Part shown: positions 56,044 to 64,000 of the stretch, in pieces | How the letters are laid out: every line of letters starts with the position of its first letter | How positions within the stretch are numbered: position 1 is the stretch's first letter | DNA from: Salvia splendens | Taxonomy: Eukaryota; Streptophyta; Magnoliopsida; Lamiales; Lamiaceae | Length of the DNA stretch: 64,000 bases | Direction: 5' to 3' | Assembly (NCBI RefSeq): GCF_004379255.2 | Contig: NC_056044.1 | Location: forward strand, 2,815,001 to 2,879,000 | Made by a program: the position numbers and the translations under genes | Notes under the pieces: model-generated | Database searches by the model: none | Told to the model about the DNA's origin: nothing | The model's input: only the letters and a program-made list of their open reading frames with translations

Positions 56044-56505
56044 ATTTGCAATAAAAATACCTGAAAAGCTATCACCGGCACAGGTTGCTCCACTATTATG
56101 CGCCGGCGTGACAGCATACAGTCCACTGAAACAGTTCATGAACCGCAGTGGAATTGTGAGAGGAGGAATCCTCGGGCTGGGCGGAGTGGGTCACCTCGGT
56201 GTCATGATAGCGAAGGCGATGGGGCATCACGTGACAGTGATAAGCTCCTCCGATAAGAAGAGAGAGGAGGCGATGGAGCATCAGCACGCCGACGCCTACC
56301 TAGTCAGCTCTGACGAGGCTGCGATGGTTGTCGACAGCCTCGACTATATCCTTGACACGGTCCCTGCTCTTCATCCCCTCGACCTCTACATTTCGAGGTG
56401 GTGAATGCTAAATATGTTAACGAGACGTTTGAGAGGATGGAGAGAAACTATGTTAGATACCGATTTGTGCTTGATCTAGCTTCATGGACCAACAAACTTC
56501 ATTGA
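56044..56505 (+). pseudogene. 3' half of a cinnamyl-alcohol-dehydrogenase-like gene, unit B
   Basis: Same truncated start as unit A ([14 protein letters not shown]), NADP-binding GLGGVGHLG present. A deletion of about 310 bases joins the penultimate exon (after LDLYIS) directly to the last exon at GAGGTGGTGAATGC, with TCG shared at both edges; it removes the intron. A 12-base deletion (AAM.EAVD/MVVD) is also seen. The natural end RYRFVLDLASWTNKLH is kept, unlike in unit A. Confidence 0.85.
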
Positions 56506-56533
56506 ACCCGTGATGCTTGAATTGTTTGTTCTT

Positions 56534-57172
56534 TGTTGAAGGTTGTGTGATGAAGTTTTCATGCGTGATCGCATCGAGGTTTCATATTGCATCGTTTTCC
56601 TTGGAAGAGGCACTCTAACCGTTTTCCAGTGCTTTTCTTGTGTTCTTTTCGTTGTACTGCACTAGGTGATTATTGTCCGATGTGATTTTCTTGTGTTATT
56701 TCCCTACAACTTTCGTTGGCACTTTTTCTAATAACGATATTACGTAGTGGTATTTTTATTTTTGGTGATGCTTATGGATTGTTAACATGGTATGTGATCA
56801 ACACAACTTATTCTAAACGCAGAATGCAAAACTAAAAAGAATTAGTAGGTCATTATAAGAGAACACATAAGATCATTGTTATTTTGTTGTTTCACTATAG
56901 AAAGTTCGGATTTTAAATTGGCCTAGTTCATTTTCAAAATTTCATTTTAAATTGTTAAGTTCATCTTAAAATCCTAATTTCCTATAATACACTAAAAACT
57001 GAAGTAATAATGTCACAAATATGAAAGAGTGAACAATAAAACCTCAAGAACACACATATTAATTATTTCATTCACTAATGCTTTATTCACTACACACACA
57101 CACACATTTTTTAGCATCACATATCTATAGTTGTTACTTTTACTTTATATAGATTAACTTGGTGAAATTACT
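56534..57172. other. Right flank of the tandem duplication; 3' flank of the MLP pseudogene
   Basis: Unit A/B similarity stops at about 56533. From about 56786 the sequence is a diverged copy of 21485-21858, part of the older MLP-containing duplication. No other gene. Confidence 0.6.
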
Positions 57173-57811
57173 TTATCCAAAAATATGAACCTCCACTTGT
57201 TTAGATAATTCAAGTCCTAAATTCAAGAGCCCTACTGGAGGTGGATTATCTGGTTTGAGCAGCTCATACTCTATAGTCCGAGTTACGAAATCTATGCCTC
57301 CTTTGGTCTCAACATCATAGCTTATCACCATGTTTTTGTAAAGCTCCAAAACATCTCCTTCAATCACTTTGAATTTTACTTGTTTCTTCTCATCATTTAC
57401 TTCTATAACTTGTTTTGATCTTTGCTCTTTCCCATCTGCGTGTATCGATCGAGATTAAGACTGATTATAAGTTTTTATTCTTTAAAAAATAATTGTCACT
57501 TAAACGATATTAGTACTATAAATTTTGAAATTAAAATATAAAATCATAATTTGTTTATCTTTTTCAGTTGTCCCATAATTGTCAAAACGGAAATTAATAT
57601 GACTGAATCAAATAAATTACAAAAATTTGAGAAAGCATATAGTTACCAAGGACGTATTTTCATTGAATAACTGAGCCACAAGTACCGAACTCTCCTTGGA
57701 AGGGCAGACTTTGGCGAAGTGTTTGGGATTTTTCGACATCAGATGATGAAACACATCGCCTCCGGCCTTAAACGCCACCTGAGCCACAAGCTTGCATGGT
57801 TGGCCTGCCAT
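57173..57811 (-). pseudogene. MLP-like (Bet v 1 family) gene with broken first exon
   Basis: Exon 1 (57647-57811) starts MAGQPCKLVAQVAFKAGGDV and reads HHLMSKNPKHFAKVCPSK; exon 2 (57173-57435) reads KVIEGDVLELYKNMVISYDV to LELSKQVEVHIFG. Bases are missing after CPSK: the expected continuation (GEFGTCGSVIQ, then KYVL) is in another frame and contains a TGA. The intron has a GTAACT donor and GCAG acceptor. Family members bind hydrophobic ligands and are linked to stress and defence. The intact second exon and splice sites suggest recent loss. It is the fullest of the three MLP copies in the window. Confidence 0.78.
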
Positions 57812-58783
57812 GATTCTTCAAATATATGTATGTATTTTCTCTCAAGATTTTGGATGATTTACTTGTTGATTGTCAAGTCCTTATATATATGTGAATGAAG
57901 TTTGCAAGCTCTATTATTTCAATCATTTGACATGATTCACATGTATTCATATACCTAGGTTGTTGGATAATCAATTTTTCACTTATTCATAAACCTAGGT
58001 TGTTGGATGTCACATTAGATTGTTGATAGTCACATTTTTAATGAGTTGCCCAATATTACGATCTTATTTGTGAAATAGAGATATAGGGTTAAAATATTAA
58101 ACTATAATAAAAATTAAATGGTGATTGCGATCATGAAATTAAGTGATATACTTTGTTTAGAGTTAATGATGGTTTCACAACAACATATATGCATAATCAA
58201 TCCAATAAAAAAACCAATTAAAAGATAAAAATGCGGAGGTTTCACAACAACATATATTATAATTTGTACTCTCACAACGACAAAACAAAGGAAATATTAA
58301 TAATAAATAATATACATGAACTCATCTATTCCTGATAGACTTGTATATGTTTCACTTCCAATGAAAGTAAATACCAAGATTTGTACATTAATTATTCATC
58401 AAAATATCCATGAATTTATGAAATATTTTAAATGTCAAATAAGGTTTGTCACTTGGTTGTCATCTGGATAAATTTCAAAATTACAAAATAAATATGAATG
58501 AGTAGTAATTTCTAATCATCTAGTATATTTTTATAAATACATATACTATTATAATATGACAAATAATTTATGAGATTGTAGATAATTCCTTTGGATGTTT
58601 GAGGATTTAAATCCGATTATCTCGCAAATCCGTGTCATCATCTTTATCTAATCAATTTCTTATCCAAAATCAATGTCACATATATTTATTCATTTCAAAG
58701 TTTTTTTCGGATTTCAAAAATAAATTTTTTTTGGTCTCTCTGTTTGACGGCAGTCTCCCAATCTTCTTCTTCTTCTCTCAGTG
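57812..58783. other. Intergenic DNA between MLP pseudogene and xylulokinase
   Basis: AT-rich; holds the MLP promoter side on the left and the xylulokinase promoter and leader on the right (CT-rich TCTTCTTCTTCTTCTC at about 58762-58778). No gene recognised. Confidence 0.5.
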
Positions 58784-61700
58784 ATGGACGATTTCTCTCT
58801 CCCACAAGGCTCATTTTCTCTTGGATTCGATAGCTCCACTCAGTAAGTCTGAATTATATTTTTATTTTCTCTTCTGGAATCATTAATTTTTTGAAATTAG
58901 CGAATTTCATATGGTGATTAACACTCTGATGATCATAAAATTGCTTATTGTTTCAATAATAGGGCTTCCTTTGAAATTGATATGCTGTTGTTGAATATAA
59001 AATGTTGATTTAAAATTGAGATGAAATCGATGATCATGGTGCCATGTAGGTCAATGAAAGCAACCGTTTTGGATGCAAGCTTAAACATTGTAGCTCAGGA
59101 AATTGTCAATTTTGATTCTGAATTATCGCATTACAAGACTAAAGATGGTGTTTATCGAGACCCTAGTGTTAATGGTAGAATCGTTTCTCCCACCATAATG
59201 TGGGTGGAGGCATTAGACCTAATCCTTGAGAGGCTCCACAAATCGGGGCTCGATTTTGGGAAAATCGTTGCTGTCTCCGGCAGTGGGCAGCAGCACGGCA
59301 GTGTGTATTGGAAAACCGGAAGCTCGAGGGTGTTGTCATCCCTGGACCCGAAAAAGCAATTGGCGGATCAGCTTGGTGACGCCTTCTCGGTGAAGGAGTC
59401 GCCTATATGGATGGACAGTAGCACCACGGAGCAATGTAGGGCCATTGAGAAAGCTGTGGGTGGCGCCATGGAGCTGTCGAGCCTCACTGGCTCGCGTGCT
59501 TATGAGAGGTTCACCGGCCCACAGATTAGGAGAATATTTGAGACGCAGCCTGAGGCTTATAAGAGTACAGAGAGAATCTCTTTGGTTAGCTCCTTCATGG
59601 CTTCGCTTCTTATTGGGAGCTATGCTGCTATCGATCACACTGATGGAGCTGGGATGAATTTGATGGACATTAAGGAGAGAGCTTGGTCGAAGAAAATTTT
59701 GGAGGTCTCTTTTGCTGCATTATGTGATTTTGTGAAGTTTTCAGGTCAATTTTATGCAGCTAGCTTCTAGTCAGTGTTAAATCTTCGATTTTCTTAGGCC
59801 ACAGCACCGAGTTTGGAGGAAAAACTAGGGAAGTTGGCGCCTGCATACGATGTTGCTGGTCAAATCGCTTCTTACTTTGTGGAGAGGTGGGTGGAATCCT
59901 AATCTCGATGGTGGCTATTTCAATGCCTAATATGCATTTCTTTTTCAATATTTTTGATCTGATATGCCTGTTCATAAAATTCTTTCAGGTATCATTTCGA
60001 CAAAAACTGTCTAGTCATTCAGTGGTCTGGTGATAATCCTAACAGCCTAGCAGGTATATGTTTTTTCGTGTATGTATTCTTCCTTGTAAAATATAAGTCA
60101 CTCCTAATGAATACTCCATATTACTTGCTCTGACCTTTCATTACTTGCCCGATTACACTGCATCAGTTTGTCGATTCCTAGTTATTTGTTGAGCTGTACT
60201 ATTTGTTTCAGGGTACTACCCGATGAATTGATGAAGCTGATAGTAATAATAGTTTATAGTTTTATTGTGGGTTGAACTGTGGAATTAATCGACAAATTGT
60301 GTTTGTTTACTCTGTCAGGTTTGACTCTCAACAGTCCTGGGGATTTGGCAATCAGTCTTGGCACCAGTGACACTGTAAGTTAACTTGCTCGTGTTCCCTT
60401 TTCCGCTTATGATATTCCTAACATTGATTTTTTCCGTTTTTGTCCATTATCTCGGGTCTTCATACTGTGAAATTAGTGAATAAGAAAGATAAAGCTATTT
60501 TTTACCAATCTAAATCAGAAGCTTCTTCACACTCCTTTTGACTTGGTTTTGTTCATGCATACGACAATTTAGTGTTTATATATCGGGCATTAGAATGCAG
60601 AGTTTTAAAGAGTTTGGATATATGACATTCAAGAATGCATTTGGGTAGAGCTTGATCGATCCTGCTTTTGCTATAGGTTTTTGCCATTACTAACGAGCAC
60701 AAGGCATGCTTAGAAGGCCACGTTTTTCCTAATCCAGTGGATACAAAAGGCTACATGGTTATGCTATGCTATAAGAATGGCTCCTTGACCCGTGAAGGTA
60801 AGAACAAACACTAACACAATGCTATCTTTCCTGAAAGTATAATGAGGCGTACATTGAGTTTTTTGCTTTAACCATGGCAGAGATAAGGAACAAGTGTGCG
60901 GATAAATCTTGGGATGTTTTCAGCGAATATTTGCAGCGGACACAACCTCTAAATGGTGAGTGCATCTAATTCATGCCTACTAACTCAAATTTTGTATTAG
61001 TGAGATGATTATAATGCCTACTTTTTTCAGGTGGAAAGTTGGGATTTTATTACAAAGACCATGAAATTATTCCCCCGTTACCAGGTTAGCATACTCGACT
61101 TAGTATAGGTGTCATATTTTCCATCAAACATGCACACATGATGGCCTGTAATTGCAGTTGGGTTCCATCGCTATGTTCTTGAGAACTTCAAAGGAGATAC
61201 ATTAGACGGGGTGAAAGAAACTGAGGTTACGGAATTTGATGCTGCCTCTGAGGTTGGTGGATTAAAATCTACTACCTCTTAACAGACATATGGAGTAACA
61301 CGCAAACACACACTTAACCGAGGCTTCTTTTCAGGTTCGAGCATTAGTTGAAGGTCAGTTCCTCTCTATGAGAGCTCATGCTGAGAGATTCGGACTACCT
61401 TCACCTCCGAAATGCATAATTGCAACTGGTGGAGCATCGGCAAATGACAGCATTCTCAAGGAAGTAGCTTCAGTTTTCGGGTGCAACGTATATAAAATCC
61501 AAAGCTCAGGCAAGTTCTTGTTCAATTTTCTCTTTCCACTTTATCAATATTGAATTATGGTGATGGGTGTTGATATTCGATTGTGGAATGTCTTGTTCAG
61601 ATTCAGCTTCTATGGGAGCTGCTTTAAGGGCTGCTCATGGTTGGTTGTGCAGCAAGAAGGGCAGTTTTGTTCCGATTTCGTCCATGTATTCGGGCAAGTT

Positions 61701-61833
61701 GGAAAAGACCTCTCTCAACTGCCAACTTGCCGTTGCTGCTGGTGGCCACGACCTCGTCTCCAAGTATGGTTTGTTGATGAAGAAGAGAGTAGAAATCGAG
61801 AATCACCTTGTGCAAAAGCTCGGGCGATTGTGA
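58784..61833 (+). CDS. XK2: D-xylulose kinase (FGGY family), complete
   Basis: Phosphorylates D-xylulose to xylulose 5-phosphate, feeding the pentose phosphate pathway. Eleven exons: 58784-58842, 59050-59704, 59798-59886, 59989-60053, 60319-60374, 60677-60797, 60881-60955, 61031-61084, 61158-61252, 61335-61509 and 61601-61833. Phases fit and give 558 residues, about the size of plant xylulokinase. Motifs: N-terminal LGFDSSTQS (sugar-kinase ATP fold), VSGSGQQHGSVYW, ESPIWMDSSTTEQC, DHTDGAGMNLMDI, ISLGTSDT, and C-terminal FGGY signature region IIATGGASANDSIL. No transit peptide is obvious, which fits the cytosolic type. Intron 10 uses a GC donor. Downstream lies a decayed partial copy. Confidence 0.94.
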
Positions 61834-62730
61834 AAGCGGGTCCGGTTTTTAAAACATTGGATTCACGTGAGTTAGTTATATGCTGGTTTCTCTTTTAAAA
61901 CATTGGGATTTTGATGAACTTTTTCCGATAATCCTACTTGTATATATGCTGGTTTCTCTTTGTGATTTATTTCAGTAACAGAGATTTTTTTTATGATGAT
62001 ATTATTGTTACAGTTATGTCCTTTTCTTATTTCTTTGTTTCACTCGCAACACAAACATCAGATATAGTCTTATGATAAATATTTAAAATACACTAGAATT
62101 ATTTTAACATTGTGTATGAATTTTTGAAATGTGTCCCGACGTATGTTGACTTAACTATTTTTACACATAAATTCTTGAACCTTTTACAATATGAAATCAA
62201 TCCTATCAAACATTCGCTAAGACTACGGACATCGGTAACTTTAGTTAAGAGTATAAATTTGATTTTAAAATGAGTGTTCAAATATTTCGACTTTTTTTAA
62301 AAAATTACTCGGTACATCTAAAACTAAATGCTCTAAAACCGTAATAAAATACAGTACGTCATGTTAAATAAGGATTTATTTTACTTTTACTAGAACTTTC
62401 TTTCAAACAAGCTACATATTCCTTTCATGTTTCAACCAGATGCCAGTCACATTTATTATATTCCAAATTAGATGATTGTGTAATTGAAAAATATTGTAAT
62501 TTTTAATTAAAGTTTATTAAATCCTAATAATATTAACAATTTGATAAAAAAAACATACGTACATAGACAACCTAGTCTAACAATTTCATGAAAAAAAAAC
62601 TAATCTAATAATTAAACCAACAAATACGTAGAAATATTAAGAAGGGTAATCAGCAATTAATTTATTTTTTTGAGAATATATGCATTTGAATTTGATTGAA
62701 ATTGAAGCATTTGATTCACCTGAGATTATA
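61834..62730. other. Intergenic DNA
   Basis: AT-rich; xylulokinase 3' UTR on the left. No gene recognised. Confidence 0.55.
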
Positions 62731-63884
62731 ATGGAGTATTCTTCTCTCCCTCTGCACTCTCTGTTTCTTGGTTTTGACTGTTCCACTCAGTGAGTCAATT
62801 CTTCCCTTAAAATCTTAATCACCACCTAATTTATGCAGCGAAAAATTTAGCTACTGATTTCCCAGCTTTACACTAGTTTTATTAGTACTATTTGTTTATG
62901 CATCTCTACTTTAGCACTTGCACCTGTTTAAAACGGTATATTCTGTTGCTTGTAAAATTGCAGAAACTTTGATGATGATGAAGAAACTTGTGGAAAAATT
63001 GAATCTTTGATTATTTGTTGCATTAATTCATTTATTAGGTCAAAAATTTAAACATGTTTGCTGCAGTGGTTGTCAATTTTGTTAATGAATTTGGAATGAT
63101 GAATGCAAAGGTTGAATATATGGTGTTGATTTCTTGTTTAGGTCGCTGAAGGAAACTGTATTAGATCAAAACCTCAAAATATTTGCTACAGAGGTTGTGA
63201 ATTATGATGATGAATTGCCCCATTACAAAACTAAGGGTGGTGTTCATCGGGACCCTGTGGTCGATGGGAGGATCGTTTCGCCTCCTTTGATGTGGGTGGA
63301 GGCGTTGGACCTCATACTGCAAAAGCTTGAGAAATCACAGTTTGATTTCGGAAGGGTTGTGGCTGCTTGGTGGTGCGTTTTCGGCTGAGGAATCGCCTGT
63401 TTGGATGGACTGTAGCACCACGCGACAGTGCAGGGCTATTGAGGAAGTGGTTGGAGGTGCATTGAAGCTGTCCAAGCTCACTGGTTCGTGTGCTCATGAG
63501 AGGTATGCGGGACCACAAATTCGGAAGATAGTTGAGACATGGCCTGATGTTTATGAGAATACAGAGAGGGTGTCGCTTGTTAGCTCCTTCATGGCCTCGT
63601 TTTTGATTGGGGGTTATGCTTGTATAGACCATACGGATGAGGCGGGAATGAACCTAATAGATATTAAATCAAAGTCTTGGTCTAAGATAGCGTTGGAGGT
63701 TTGTGTCATGCACGATGTGATCGATTTCTCATCATATTTTCGTGATGTTAAAGCTATTGGTAGTTTGTTAATGTTGGTGTTTTTTGATTTTTCAGGCCGT
63801 AGCCCCGGGTTTGGAGAAGAAACTTGGCGATTTAGCACCAGCATGCTGTTGCTGGTTTCTTATCGAACTATTTCGTGCAAAAGT
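62731..63884 (+). pseudogene. Tandem partial copy of xylulose kinase (exons 1-3)
   Basis: Exon 1 62731-62789 (MEYSSLPLHSLFLGFDCSTQ), exon 2 63142-63698 (SLKETVLDQNLKIFATEVVN ... SKSWSKIALE), exon 3 63796 to about 63884 (AVAPGLEKKLGDLAPA). Splice positions match the full gene. Exon 2 has lost about 98 bases after FGRVVA, removing the VSGSGQQHGSVYWK region and shifting the frame; exon 3 has a one-base loss near 63843. After exon 3 no further exon is seen, though the window ends soon. Divergence from the full gene is substantial, so this is an older duplicate than the 25-kb units. Confidence 0.85.
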
Positions 63885-64000
63885 TGGAAACTCTACTATT
63901 CACAGTCTACTCAATAGTCCTTAATACTTTGTCTATATAAAGATTGAAGACAACAATTTCTAAAATCAAGATTGATTTTTAGCTTACTTAGGTCTTGTAA
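63885..64000. other. Sequence after the xylulokinase pseudogene
   Basis: No exon 4 equivalent is seen in the last 116 bases. Confidence 0.4.

Noticed and set aside
1..64000. tRNA, rRNA, CRISPR array or biosynthetic gene cluster
   Set aside because: No cloverleaf-like, rRNA-like or spacer-repeat pattern was noticed by reading. The CAD and KAS I pieces are fragments, so no pathway cluster can be argued. A tRNAscan search would settle the tRNA point.

Overview
This is nuclear DNA of a eudicot plant, shown by AT-rich intergenic DNA, multi-exon genes with GT-AG introns, an R1-type CC-NB-LRR gene, Aux/IAA, F-box/LRR and MLP genes, and plant Ty1/copia, Ty3/gypsy (Tat lineage), hAT, Harbinger and Pack-type transposons. 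The R1-like NLR and the general look suggest an asterid, perhaps Lamiales, but that is weak inference. No prokaryotic, organellar or CRISPR feature is present.

The main structure is a direct tandem duplication. Unit A runs from before base 1 to about 26051, and unit B from about 33120 to about 56533. Both carry, in the same order: an Aux/IAA gene (minus), a Pack-type transposon with gene fragments, an F-box/LRR gene (minus), a 3' exon fragment of an MLP/Bet v 1 gene (minus), a CC-NB-LRR gene (minus) and the 3' half of a cinnamyl-alcohol-dehydrogenase-like gene (plus, pseudogene). The units are nearly identical base by base but differ by copy-specific insertions and microhomology deletions. 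Unit A has a Harbinger-like element (4426-5304), a gypsy element with a broken reverse transcriptase (9226-16913) and a hAT MITE (17843-18423). Unit B has an intact gypsy element inside its NLR gene (47240-54736), which splits the gene. Between the units lies a copia tandem array (LTR-internal-LTR-internal', 26052-33055). It ends in a rearranged junction with inverted copia filler that passes straight into the 3' flank of unit B's Aux/IAA gene.

To the right of unit B is single-copy DNA: an MLP-like pseudogene (57173-57811) whose 3' exon is the relative of the MLP fragments inside both units (an older duplication), a complete 11-exon D-xylulose kinase gene (58784-61833), and a decayed tandem copy of its first three exons (62731-63884).

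The genes do not form one pathway. Aux/IAA acts in auxin signalling, the F-box protein in ubiquitin ligase targeting, the NLR in immunity and xylulokinase in sugar metabolism. The points of most interest are the conserved UAG-CAA-UCA readthrough context between gag-pro and pol in both gypsy elements, the complex duplication junction, the gene-capturing element, and uneven divergence between the two NLR copies. Exon boundaries were worked out by hand from splice sites and reading phase. Identities were judged by eye and not computed.
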